From assembly GCF_000269965.1 (NCBI RefSeq), contig NC_017219.1:2356001-2420000 (forward strand): a stretch of 64,000 nucleotides of DNA, given 5' to 3'. Each line of letters opens with the position of its first letter. Position 1 is the first letter of the stretch. Below are positions 56,396 to 64,000 of this stretch, one piece after another. The notes below the pieces were generated by a model. It saw nothing but the letters and a program-made list of their open reading frames with translations, ran no database searches and was not told the DNA's origin. Source of the DNA: Bifidobacterium longum subsp. infantis ATCC 15697 = JCM 1222 = DSM 20088 (lineage in GTDB: Bacteria; Actinomycetota; Actinomycetes; Actinomycetales; Bifidobacteriaceae). The position numbers were made by a program, and so were the translations under genes.

Positions 56396-57712
56396 TCACT
56401 CCTTGACGGACAGACCGAGGTTCTTCAGCGTATCCACCGAGGTCTTCTGAGCGGTGTCGAACACATCCGAAACCTTGGCAGAACCATCGGCAGCCTTGGC
56501 GGCGGTCTGTTTCATTGCAGCGCCGACTGCGGAGAAGCCAGGCATGTAGGTGAAGTCACCCATGTTGTCGTTCGCGGTCTTGAACTCAGCCATGACATCC
56601 TGTCCGCTGAAGTAGTCGGACCACTTCTGCGGGGTCTTGGCATCCGCGGTGGTGGCGGCCACGACGAGGCCCTGGGAGACAAGGTCATCAACCTGGGTGT
56701 TGAACCAGTCAAGGAACTCCATGGCTTCGGCCGGGTGCTTGGAACCCTTGAGCACGGCCACACCGGAACCACCATCGGAGCCGGTCTTGGTGCCATTGCC
56801 GAACCAGTCACCGAGCTGGGTGACCTTCCACTCACCAGCACCAGTGCCACCGGCGGAATCGATGAACAGCGGGGCTTCCCAAGCGGCGGCCACGGTGCCG
56901 ATCAGCTGACCGGACTGGATGGAGTTATCAAACGATGCATCCCAACGCGGGTTGGTGAGGGCGGCCTTGTTGTCGATCAGCTGCTGGTAGACATCGGCCA
57001 CGGCCTTGGAGCCCTTAGTCTGGGTGTTGACAACCCAGGAGTTGCCGTCGACCTTGTACCACGGACCGGAAGCGCCGGCCTGGCCGGACATCATCATCAT
57101 GGCCTCATCAGGCTGGAAGGTCATGATGTACTTGCCCTGGGCAGCGGTCTTCTTGGCGGTCTCGATGAGCTCGTCAGCGGTCTTCGGCACGGTGATGCCG
57201 AGCTTCTCAAATTCAGCGGCGTTGTAGAAGTAAGCCAGCGGGCCGGTGTCCTGCGGCAGACCGTAGGTCTTGCCGTCCACCTGCATCAGTGCGAACGGGG
57301 CGGAAGCGAAATCGTCCTTGTACTTGGCGGCCTCATCGGTGACATCCTGCAGAAGGCCCTTGGTGAAGACCTCAGGAACCTCGGCGTAACCGACCTGAGC
57401 CAAATCCGGCGCATTGCCAGCCTTGACGTCGGTCTCGAGCTTCTTGATCATTTCGGAGGCATTGCCATCGAACTTGGTGGCCTTGACCTGAATGTTCGGA
57501 TGCTCTTTATTCCACTTGGCCACGATGTCATTGACCAAGGTCATGCCTTTGGAATCAGGCAGACGATGCATGTAGGTGATGTTGACCACACCGCCATCGC
57601 TGCCGGACTTCGTGTCGCCAGCAGTGTCGCTGCCGCCGCAACCGGCCAAGCCCATTCCCATTGCTGCTACCGCAGCAAAAGCAGCCACGATGCGCTTATT
57701 ATGCGATACCAT
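56396..57712 (-). CDS. gltA: Solute-binding lipoprotein for lacto/galacto-N-biose (GltA)
   Basis: The roughly 439-residue extracellular lipoprotein captures lacto-N-biose and galacto-N-biose. It has a lipoprotein signal (FAAVAAMGMGLAGC, lipid-modified Cys near residue 26), a Ser/Gly-rich linker and a family-1-type binding fold (YMHRLPDSKGMTLVNDIVAKWNKEHPN, FQPDEAMMMMSGQAGASGPW). ATG 57712 follows AAGGAG. It is the first gene of the gltABC-lnpABCD operon and has a good promoter upstream. Confidence 0.94.
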   Translation of the reverse strand: MVSHNKRIVAAFAAVAAMGMGLAGCGGSDTAGDTKSGSDGGVVNITYMHRLPDSKGMTLVNDIVAKWNKEHPNIQVKATKFDGNASEMIKKLETDVKAGNAPDLAQVGYAEVPEVFTKGLLQDVTDEAAKYKDDFASAPFALMQVDGKTYGLPQDTGPLAYFYNAAEFEKLGITVPKTADELIETAKKTAAQGKYIMTFQPDEAMMMMSGQAGASGPWYKVDGNSWVVNTQTKGSKAVADVYQQLIDNKAALTNPRWDASFDNSIQSGQLIGTVAAAWEAPLFIDSAGGTGAGEWKVTQLGDWFGNGTKTGSDGGSGVAVLKGSKHPAEAMEFLDWFNTQVDDLVSQGLVVAATTADAKTPQKWSDYFSGQDVMAEFKTANDNMGDFTYMPGFSAVGAAMKQTAAKAADGSAKVSDVFDTAQKTSVDTLKNLGLSVKE

Positions 57713-57735
57713 ATCTCTACTCCTTCGTAATGGAA

Positions 57736-57806
57736 TCATCACCTCAGTGTGATGACTGATTGCTAATTTAGGCCTTTGCTCTTTTATTGTCAACCCAACT
57801 AACAAT
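57736..57806 (-). promoter_or_regulatory. gltA promoter with candidate operator
   Basis: On the minus strand, TTGACA (57793-57788) and TAAATT (57770-57765) are 17 bases apart, a strong housekeeping-type promoter. TTGTTAGTTGGGTTGACAA overlaps the -35 box and has partly symmetric ends (TTGT/ACAA), the kind of site a ROK-type repressor such as NagR might bind. Downstream, TCATCAC/GTGATGA (57736-57755) forms a 7-bp stem in the leader. Confidence 0.55.
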
Positions 57807-57931
57807 TACCGCGCGTCCCGTTGAGGTGAGTGACATTAAACCGGTTCGACGCTCGACTGTGCGGGTTTGTTCATTTCATTAACTCACGGTCAGACTACCG
57901 TGCATCGTGATATGATTCATCTTGCAACCTT

Positions 57932-57993
57932 GTTGATTAAAGGCGCAAGCCGGTAATCAACGCAAAGGCCCGATGCTGCAAACGTCGGGCCTT
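57932..57993 (-). terminator. Two hairpins between tRNA-Ser and the gltA promoter
   Basis: GTTGATTA and TAATCAAC (57932-57961) enclose a GGC-GCAA-GCC tetraloop stem. Next to it AAGGCCCGA and TCGGGCCTT pair at about 57965-57993. These probably terminate the minus-strand tRNA-Ser transcript before the lnp promoter. Confidence 0.6.
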
Positions 57994-58148
57994 CTCTTAT
58001 CGGCTCACGCCGATTGGCCCGTCATATCAACGGGGACACCGCATGTTACGGCATCACAAACCAATATATCAGCACCCCGGTGGCAATCAAGAAGACAGGT
58101 TCCAGAAAAAGAAAAAGGGCCTGGGCATGTTGCCCAGGCCTCGGTTCG

Positions 58149-58233
58149 CGGACAGGGCGAGATTCGAACTCGCGGAGGGTTGCCCCTCAACGGTTTTCAA
58201 GACCGTCTCTTTAGGCCGCTCAGACACCTGTCC
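58149..58233 (-). tRNA. tRNA-Ser (anticodon UGA)
   Basis: On the minus strand the acceptor stem GGACAGG/CCTGTCC, anticodon stem ACGGT/ACCGT with loop CTTGAAA (anticodon TGA), a long variable arm (TGAGGGGCAACCCTC) and a T-arm with TTCGAAT form a complete 85-base class II tRNA. It lies next to serS, which charges it. Confidence 0.92.
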
Positions 58234-58309
58234 CGATGCACGTTCATACGCGCAAGTGTTCATTATACAGGAGGGAGGGATTAGGCTCCCCTTTGTAGTT
58301 TTCGACGAC

Positions 58310-58358
58310 AACTCCCCACAGTCAGCTACGCTGACAGCTCCCCTCAGAGAGGGGAGCT
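58310..58358. repeat. REP-like double hairpin after serS
   Basis: GTCAGC-TAC-GCTGAC (58321-58335) is followed directly by AGCTCCCCTC-AGA-GAGGGGAGCT (58336-58358). The arrangement resembles the element at 40921 and probably also ends the serS transcript. Confidence 0.7.
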
Positions 58359-58373
58359 AGAGCAAAAGGAAAA

Positions 58374-59660
58374 TCAGGCTTCCCACTTGGTGGGCTCGAT
58401 GACTTCCTTGCCGCCCATGTAGGCGCGCATGGCCTTCGGGATCTCGATGGAGCCGTCCTTCTGCTGGTGGTTCTCCATGATGGCGACCAGCCAACGGGTG
58501 GTGGCCAGCGTGCCGTTCAGGGTGGAGACCGGGCGGGTGCCGCCGTCTTCCATACGCTCGCGGATGTTCAGACGGCGAGCCTGGTACTCGGTGCAGTTCG
58601 AGGTGGAGGTGAGCTCGCGGTAGCGGCCCTGGGTCGGGACCCAAGCCTCGCAGTCGAACTTGCGGGCGGCGGAGGAGCCGAGGTCGCCGGCTGCGGTGTC
58701 GATGATGCGGTAGGGCACCTCGACCTTGGCGAGCATCTCCTGCTCCATGGCCAGCAGGTGCTCGTGCTCCTTGTAGGAGTCCTCCTGCTTGGCGTAGACG
58801 AACATCTCCACCTTGTCGAACTGGTGGACGCGGATGATGCCGGAGGTGTCCTTGCCTGCGGCGCCGGCCTCGCGGCGGTAGCAGGAGGACCAACCGCAGT
58901 AGCGCAGCGGGCCGTTGCCGAGGTCGAGGATCTCGTTCTCGTGCATGCCGGCGAGCGCCACTTCGGAGGTGCCGACCAGGTACTGGTCATCGGGCTCGCG
59001 CAGACGGTAGATCTCGTCGGCGTGGGAGTTCAGGAAGCCGGTGCCGCGCATGACCTCGGGGCGCACCAGCGTCGGGGTGATGGCCAGCGTGAAGCCGTGC
59101 TCCTCGGCCTGATCCACGGCCATGGTGAGCATGGCGATCTGCATACGGGCCACCTGGCCACGCAGGAAGTAGAAGCGGGAGCCGCCAACCTTGACGCCAC
59201 GGCGCATGTCGATGCCGGCCACGCCGGCGCCGAGGGTCAGGTGGTCCTTGGGCTCGAAGCCTTCGGCCGCGAAGTCACGGATCTGGCCGACCTTCTTGAC
59301 GACCACGTAGTCGTCCTCACCGCCTTCGGGAGCTTCGGGCTCCACGATGTTGGAGAGCCTCCACATGGCGGTGGTGTATTCCTCGGCGGCGGAATCGGCC
59401 TTGGCCTTGTATTCGGCGACCGTCTGGGACAGTTCCTTGGTCTCGGCGATGAGCTTGGCCTTCTCGTCCGCCGGGACGGAGGCGACCTTCTTGCCGATTT
59501 CCTTCTGCTGGGCACGAGCCTCTTCGAAGGCCTTCAGCGCTTCACGACGTGCGGTGTCGGAGGAGAGCACTTCGTCGACGAGTTCCACGGACTCGCCGCG
59601 CTTGCGCTGGGATTCCTTGACGATATCGGTGTGTTCACGGATGAATTGAATATCAAGCAT
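58374..59660 (-). CDS. serS: Seryl-tRNA synthetase
   Basis: SerS charges tRNA-Ser. The 428-residue protein has the N-terminal helical arm (about residues 25-110, charged coiled coil), class II motif 2 (RREAGAAGKDTSGIIRVHQFDKVEMF) and motif 3 region (TRPVSTLNGTLATTRWLVAIMEN), and the STSNCTEYQARRLNIR serine pocket. ATG 59660 gives MLDIQFIREHTD, the standard start; the frame runs further upstream without homology. A tRNA-Ser gene lies downstream on the same strand. Confidence 0.96.
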   Translation of the reverse strand: MLDIQFIREHTDIVKESQRKRGESVELVDEVLSSDTARREALKAFEEARAQQKEIGKKVASVPADEKAKLIAETKELSQTVAEYKAKADSAAEEYTTAMWRLSNIVEPEAPEGGEDDYVVVKKVGQIRDFAAEGFEPKDHLTLGAGVAGIDMRRGVKVGGSRFYFLRGQVARMQIAMLTMAVDQAEEHGFTLAITPTLVRPEVMRGTGFLNSHADEIYRLREPDDQYLVGTSEVALAGMHENEILDLGNGPLRYCGWSSCYRREAGAAGKDTSGIIRVHQFDKVEMFVYAKQEDSYKEHEHLLAMEQEMLAKVEVPYRIIDTAAGDLGSSAARKFDCEAWVPTQGRYRELTSTSNCTEYQARRLNIRERMEDGGTRPVSTLNGTLATTRWLVAIMENHQQKDGSIEIPKAMRAYMGGKEVIEPTKWEA

Positions 59661-59892
59661 GGGCACCAGACTAGCCGCGTAAGCAGACACCGACAATGGC
59701 CGAATGTGCGGGAGTAACGCGGAAATCACAGGGAAGCCCGGGAAAGCCCGCGGGCGGGTCCACCCGGCCAATTTCGTCAGATGAGACGCGATTGAACCAT
59801 GATCGCGTCCCACGGGCTGTTGCGTGCAGGAAATGTTCACGTACGGCGCACCATGGCCGTAAACGACCTCCCCACCGATAACAATAGGAGCC

Positions 59893-61074
59893 ATGCCTCA
59901 GCCTGCCCTCACCGTGTTTCTGATCATCGCCGCAATCGCCATTGTGGCGGCGCTCATCGCCGTCACCGTCATCGCCCTGCGCGCGCAGCGCCGCCGCAAG
60001 CTGGCTCAGACGCTGGAGAAGCGCCGGGACGACGAGGTGCAGTACGCCTTCATCGTGAATCCGTCCAAACCGCAGGCCGAAGCCCGCCGGCTGCATATCC
60101 AGAGGTTCTGCGAAGCCAAGGGGCTCAATCGCATCCGCTTCTACGACACCCAGCTTGACAAGGACGGCAGAGTCTGCGCGCTTGAAGCGCTGGAGGACGG
60201 CGCCGACGTGGTGATCGCGGTCGGCGGCGACGGCACGGTGCGCACGGTGGCGAGCGCCGTCTCCGGCACCGGCCATGCGCTGGGCATCATCCCCATCGGC
60301 ACCGGCAACCTGTTTGCCCGCAATATGGGCGTTCCCGTGGACGATATCGACGCCGCGCTGACCGTGGCCACCTCCCACGGCTCCCGCCTGGTGGACATGG
60401 GCCGTCTCACCCTGCTCGACCACCCGGAGGACGACCACGGCCACGCCTTCCTCATCATCGCCGGCATCGGCTTCGATGCGGCCATGATCGACGACACCAA
60501 CCCCGAGCTCAAGGCGAACATCAGCTGGCTCGCCTACTTCGTGGGCGGCGTGAAGAACCTGTTCGCGCCGAAGTTCCGCGGCACGCTGACAGTCACCAGC
60601 GCCGACGGCTCGACCCACACCATCAAGAATCTCGATTTCCGCACGGTGATGGCCGGCAACTGCGGCCAAATTCCCGTGTTCTCGCTGATGCCGGCGGCCT
60701 CCTATGACGACGGCCTGCTGGACTTCGAAATCATCGACACCACTGGCGGCATCCTCGGCTGGGCCAACCTGTTCGGCGACGTGGTGCACCAGACGATCAT
60801 CGGCAAGCCCGAGCAGAACCCGCTGTCCACGAATTCGACCATCGAGCAGGTGCAGGGCGTCAGCGCCGAAATCACGCTGGAGAAGCCGGCCAAGGCACAA
60901 GTGGACGGCGACATGCTGCCGGAAACCCGCCACATCCGTTTCTCGGTGGATCACCGCGCGCTGATCGTGCGCGTGCCCGACGCCTCCGCGTTGGAAAAGA
61001 CCGCGCAGGCCGCCGCTTCGAACGCCACCTCGGATTTCGCCGAAATGACCGGCACACTTGAGCCGATTCGCTGA
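59893..61074 (+). CDS. Diacylglycerol kinase-family lipid kinase
   Basis: The 393-residue protein has one N-terminal membrane segment (about residues 7-28) and a DAGK/sphingosine-kinase catalytic domain: FIVNPSKPQAEA, the nucleotide loop VVIAVGGDGTVRTVASAV, and IIPIGTGNLFARNMGV. The C-terminal domain includes VDGDMLPETRHIRFSV. It is likely to phosphorylate diacylglycerol or a related membrane lipid. ATG 59893 follows AATAGGAG. It is divergent from serS and convergent to the broken antiterminator gene. Confidence 0.88.
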   Translation: MPQPALTVFLIIAAIAIVAALIAVTVIALRAQRRRKLAQTLEKRRDDEVQYAFIVNPSKPQAEARRLHIQRFCEAKGLNRIRFYDTQLDKDGRVCALEALEDGADVVIAVGGDGTVRTVASAVSGTGHALGIIPIGTGNLFARNMGVPVDDIDAALTVATSHGSRLVDMGRLTLLDHPEDDHGHAFLIIAGIGFDAAMIDDTNPELKANISWLAYFVGGVKNLFAPKFRGTLTVTSADGSTHTIKNLDFRTVMAGNCGQIPVFSLMPAASYDDGLLDFEIIDTTGGILGWANLFGDVVHQTIIGKPEQNPLSTNSTIEQVQGVSAEITLEKPAKAQVDGDMLPETRHIRFSVDHRALIVRVPDASALEKTAQAAASNATSDFAEMTGTLEPIR

Positions 61075-61075
61075 T

Positions 61076-61481
61076 TCACTGGCTCATATGCGCCAGCCGC
61101 GGATGGTCGGGAATATCCGAGGAACGATTCTGATTCGTTTGATCCGTGACTCGTGCCACATGCAATGTCAGGTAGGCAACCTCGTCTTCGGTCAGCATGG
61201 TATCGAGGCGCAGCTCAATAAGGGATGCGATAAGTCTCGCGCATTTCGAGGCTTTTGCGTAGGAGCTCATAATCGAGGAAATGATTGCCTCCGGCTCCTT
61301 GCTGAGCTGCTCATGCTGATGAATACGCACGAACAAATACCGAAGATGGGTGATGAAACGGCCGACATTAACCGAATGCTCATCCAGCTCGATGTTATAG
61401 GTGCTTTCGATGACGGCGAGCAACTGTTGGATGACGCCGGTCATCATATACGTAGGAGAAAGGTCGCCTGTGGAGAAGCCG
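61076..61481 (-). pseudogene. BglG-type antiterminator, C-terminal part (PRD2), separated by IS
   Basis: The minus-strand frame reads AGFSTGDLSPTYMMTGVIQQLLAVIESTYNIELDEHSVNVGRFITHLRYLFVRIHQHEQ and ends at 61076. This is the second PTS-regulation domain of the BglG/LicT family, with the regulatory His in RFITHLRY. It is cut from its N-terminal part (62917-63404) by the IS. Joining both parts and removing one TGC duplication gives an uninterrupted frame of about 297 codons. Confidence 0.85.
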
Positions 61482-61484
61482 GCA

Positions 61485-62916
61485 GGGGATGCGGACGGAA
61501 AGTTGGACGCTTGGGCGTCCGGATTGGAGTCCGCATGTTTTCGATGGAGGATCGGCGCAGGGCCGTTGACCTGTATTTCACGGAGGGCATGACCATCAGG
61601 AAGGTCATTGCCGAGCTTGGTTACCCGTCCGAGGGCGCGCTGGTGAAATGGGTTCGCGAGGACCCGCGTTACACGGGCGCGTGCAGGCGTTCGTATACGC
61701 TGGAATGCAAGACGAATGCGGCCAGACGCGCGCTCGAGGGCGAGCCCCTCGCCCGCGTGGCGCGCGACGCGGGTTGCACGCCGACGAGCGTGTACCAGTG
61801 GATGCGCCGCTACCGGAGCGAGGGGATACTGGGACTGATGGACAGGAGAAACGCGCCGATGCCGGCCGAACCGATGCCCGCGGCCGGCGATGACGTGGAG
61901 GAGCTGCGCCGGCAGGTGGAGGTCCTGCGGCTGGAGAACGCGGTGATGCGGGAGACGATCGATGTTTTAAAAGCCGACGACCCGCGCCTCGACCCGTCCA
62001 TGCTGACGAACAGGGAGAGGACGCGGGTCGTCGACGCGATCAGGGGTGAATTCGGCCTGGCGGCCTGTCTGAAGGCCGTGGGGCTGAAACGCAGCACCTA
62101 CTATTACGAGCGCGGCGCGATCGCCGCGGGCGACAGGTACGCCGTGCTGCGGGCCCGCGTCGCCGGCCTGTTCGAGCAGGGTGGGCGCGCATGGGGATAC
62201 CGGACCATCCACCGCATGCTGCGCCTTGACGAGTCCGACCCGATCGTCGTCTCGGAGAAGGTCGTCAGGCGGATCATGCGCGAGGGGGCCATGCGGCCCG
62301 TGTACCTGAAGCGGCCGAAGCGGTGGAGCTCCTACGCCGGCGAGATCGGCGAGGCCCCGGCGAACCTCGTGGAGCGGGACTTCCACGCCGACGCGCCGAA
62401 CATGCTGTGGGTCACGGACGTCACCCAGTTCACCATGGACGGGTACAAGTGCTGGCTTTCCCCGGTGGTCGACTGCTTCGACGGGATGGTGGTCTCCTGG
62501 ACCTTGTCGCGCTCCCCGAACGCCGACATGGCGAACCGGATGCTCCTTGACGCGGTCGCCACGCTCAGGGACGGGGAACATCCAATCATCCATTCCGACC
62601 GCGGCTGCCACTACCGGTGGGACGAATGGATCCGCATCTGCGAGGAGCACGGGCTGATCCGGTCGATGAGCGCCAAGGGATGCAGCCCGGACAACGCGGC
62701 CGCCGAGGGGTTCTTCGGCAGGCTCAAGAACGAGTTATTCTACGGGCGGGACTGGAGGGGCGTGGGCTACGAGGAGTTCCGCGAACGCCTGGCCGCCTAC
62801 CTGACCCACTACAATGAAACCAGGATCAAGAAGTCACTGGACTGGATGAGCCCCGTGCAATACCGCAGAAGTCTTGGACTGGCCGCCTGACCGTCCAAAA
62901 AAACATCCGCACCCCC
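61485..62916 (+). mobile_element. IS3-family insertion sequence (1432 bp) in the antiterminator gene
   Basis: Imperfect ends start GGGGATGCGGACGG on the left (61485) and, complemented, GGGGGTGCGGATG on the right (ending 62916). Both continue to TTGGACG. The 3-base target duplication GCA stands at 61482-61484 and 62917-62919. The single transposase gene inside is intact, so the element is probably active and recent. Confidence 0.88.
61535..62890 (+). CDS. IS3-family transposase, single open frame
   Basis: The 451-residue transposase has an N-terminal pair of helix-turn-helix regions (IRKVIAELGYPSEGALVKWVR and RVARDAGCTPTSVYQWMRRYR) and a leucine-zipper-like helix VEELRRQVEVLRLENAVMRE. The HTH_21-type segment LAACLKAVGLKRSTYYYE follows, then an rve integrase core with DDE residues in LWVTDVTQF, IIHSDRGCHYR and DNAAAEGFFGRLKNE. 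Unlike many IS3 members, both parts are in one frame, so no programmed frameshift is needed. ATG 61535 is internal to a longer open frame that starts outside the IS. Confidence 0.92.
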   Translation: MFSMEDRRRAVDLYFTEGMTIRKVIAELGYPSEGALVKWVREDPRYTGACRRSYTLECKTNAARRALEGEPLARVARDAGCTPTSVYQWMRRYRSEGILGLMDRRNAPMPAEPMPAAGDDVEELRRQVEVLRLENAVMRETIDVLKADDPRLDPSMLTNRERTRVVDAIRGEFGLAACLKAVGLKRSTYYYERGAIAAGDRYAVLRARVAGLFEQGGRAWGYRTIHRMLRLDESDPIVVSEKVVRRIMREGAMRPVYLKRPKRWSSYAGEIGEAPANLVERDFHADAPNMLWVTDVTQFTMDGYKCWLSPVVDCFDGMVVSWTLSRSPNADMANRMLLDAVATLRDGEHPIIHSDRGCHYRWDEWIRICEEHGLIRSMSAKGCSPDNAAAEGFFGRLKNELFYGRDWRGVGYEEFRERLAAYLTHYNETRIKKSLDWMSPVQYRRSLGLAA

Positions 62917-63404
62917 GCATTCACAAAATGCAGCGCAAAAGCAACGCTCTCGCTGGGATCCAGCGCATCGTCCAATCTGCGGTTCAGCGCGGCGAGCAGT
63001 GCGCAGCCCTGCTGGTATTCACGCTCATACAGCGAACGAATTTCCGAGTTCAGCGGATACGGCACAGGCGGAATGCCGTTCTTGGCGCGGCGTAAAGCAC
63101 CGCACACATGATCCGCGAGCGCTATGACCAACGTCGAGCTTTGTGCAGCCTCTGAACTCAGGCCAATCCCATCCATGGTCTCGGAAATGAGACGAATGAT
63201 TTCAGGAGGAATATCGCCCAGCAACTGGGCCATATGGTCAGGGTCACGGCCTTGAGCCGGCACGAACACACGAGCCACTTTGGCATCGTCAACTGTCATG
63301 CCGGGCTTGGCCTTGAACCCCAGGCCCCGGCCGGTAAGGATGACTTCGCGCCCCCGATCCTTCGCCAGGACGACGTTGTTATTGAAGACGCGAAGTATTT
63401 CCAT
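62917..63404 (-). pseudogene. BglG-type antiterminator, N-terminal part (RNA-binding domain and PRD1), separated by IS
   Basis: ATG 63404 opens MEILRVFNNNVVLAKDRGREVILTGRGLGF, the co-antiterminator RNA-binding domain, followed by PRD1 with the His in ALADHVCGAL and ending SVAFALHFVNAG. At 62917 the frame leaves the gene and enters IS sequence (VRMFFWTVRR...). The intact protein would bind the leader RNA of a PTS operon and prevent termination. The PTS gene directly upstream is the natural target. Regulation of glucose or beta-glucoside uptake is probably altered in this strain. Confidence 0.88.
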
Positions 63405-63455
63405 GACATCCCTTCCGTTCGGGATCTTCAGGTTACGGTTGCGAACCGACCATGA

Positions 63456-64000
63456 TTACTGTTCGATGGCGATGACTTCGTCACCGGCCGCGACGTTCAC
63501 ATCCGTCTTCGGAGTAACGGACTTGAGCGCTGCGGTGTTCAGTACCGTAACCAGCGTAGTGGTGCTGAATCCAGCCTTCTTGACTTCGTCGAGATCGACA
63601 GTCGCCAACAGGTCACCGGCGTTCACTCGGTCACCTTTGGCCACATTCACCACGAAACCATTGCCATTCATCTTAACCGTATCAATGCCGACATGTACCA
63701 GCACTTCAATACCATCGTCGGTCTTGAGACCAAAAGCATGGCCAGTCTCAGCAACGGTCTGCAGCACACCGGACACCGGAGCCTTCACCGCGCCATCAAC
63801 CGGCTCGATGCCCACACCCTCGCCGAGGGCACGAGAAGCGAACACCGGATCTCCGGCATCGTCAAGGGACACCACATGGCCCGCAATCGGAGCGAACACG
63901 GCGGAAGTGGCGGTCGCAGCGGCAGCCGGGGCATCGGCAACGGCAACAGCGGCGGTTGCGGTAGCGGTGGTGGCGTCACCACCGTTCACAGCCTTGGCGG
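63456..64000 (-). CDS. PTS glucose-type permease, EIIA domain end, cut by window edge
   Basis: The frame stays open to the window end. The visible 180 or so residues are an Ala/Thr-rich linker followed by a complete EIIA(Glc)-type domain: VFAPIAGHVVSLDDAGDPVFASRALGEGVGIEP, the phosphorylated His in VLVHVGIDTVKMNG, and GDRVNAGDLLATVDLDEVKKAG. The membrane EIIC and EIIB domains lie beyond 64000. In B. longum a glucose-specific PTS with a BglG-type regulator occurs in this position. GTG 63989 is an internal codon. Confidence 0.88.
   Translation of the reverse strand, partial: AKAVNGGDATTATATAAVAVADAPAAAATATSAVFAPIAGHVVSLDDAGDPVFASRALGEGVGIEPVDGAVKAPVSGVLQTVAETGHAFGLKTDDGIEVLVHVGIDTVKMNGNGFVVNVAKGDRVNAGDLLATVDLDEVKKAGFSTTTLVTVLNTAALKSVTPKTDVNVAAGDEVIAIEQ

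Noticed and set aside
57932-57961. Riboswitch upstream of the lnp operon
   Set aside because: The hairpin lies upstream of the apparent promoter and is better explained as the end of the tRNA-Ser transcript.
61058-61534. N-terminal extension of the IS3 transposase
   Set aside because: This part of the open frame lies partly outside the IS and antisense to the antiterminator; the family start is at 61535.

Overview
The window looks like chromosome of Bifidobacterium longum (probably subsp. longum). It is GC-rich with strong AAGGAGG-type ribosome binding sites. It carries the bifidobacterial lacto-N-biose/galacto-N-biose operon (gltABC-lnpABCD), a metK leader matching the SAM-VI riboswitch known mainly from Bifidobacterium, and a glucose-type PTS gene followed by a BglG-type antiterminator gene. 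The species call rests on recognised gene content and order, not on a database search.

Layout. Positions 1-21120 are mostly housekeeping: the end of priA, a HAD phosphatase, fmt, ilvD, rpoZ, riboswitch-controlled metK, a three-gene FtsX/MacB-type ABC module, a low-molecular-weight phosphatase, folA-thyA, OsmC, a tandem universal stress protein, three secreted cell-wall hydrolases (two NlpC/P60, one CHAP), serC, a SenX3-like sensor that lacks its phospho-accepting histidine, and phoU. Positions 21121-22220 hold a cluster of short inverted repeats and gpmA.

Positions about 22250-28271 are an A+T-rich island flanked by mobile-element debris (histidine-kinase fragment, serine-recombinase tail, IS256-type transposase tail, and an internally deleted IS with perfect 24-bp ends). 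Its intact core, read on the minus strand, is a 31-codon peptide gene missing from usual gene calls, an attenuator-like hairpin, an E1/ThiF (MccB-like) adenylating enzyme with a probable N-terminal peptide-binding domain, a one-domain Clp-type AAA+ ATPase, and a cytochrome P450 with an altered I-helix. I read this as a ribosomally synthesised, post-translationally modified peptide (RiPP) pathway. It is the most novel system in the window. An MFS exporter with its own promoter lies just beyond the IS.

Positions 30330-48010: menA-like prenyltransferase, lysS, tRNA-Pro(CGG), an AraJ-type exporter, a 1188-residue LPXTG-anchored fusion of an acid phosphatase (PAP2) with a 5'-nucleotidase, a TPR-DUF4037/DUF4125 pair, a membrane-linked alpha/beta hydrolase, and a divergent PspC regulon (PspC membrane proteins against a PspC-histidine kinase and LuxR-type regulator).

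Positions 48015-57712 are the minus-strand host-glycan operon: lipoprotein GltA and permeases GltB/GltC import galacto/lacto-N-biose; LnpA phosphorolyses it; LnpB (NahK) phosphorylates the released N-acetylhexosamine; LnpC and LnpD interconvert the UDP-sugars and galactose 1-phosphate. A promoter, a candidate operator at gltA and a perfect 16-bp palindrome before lnpA suggest two control points. The window ends with tRNA-Ser(UGA), serS, a diacylglycerol-kinase-like gene, and a BglG-type antiterminator gene broken by a 1432-bp IS3-family element with 3-bp target duplication, downstream of a PTS gene cut by the window edge.
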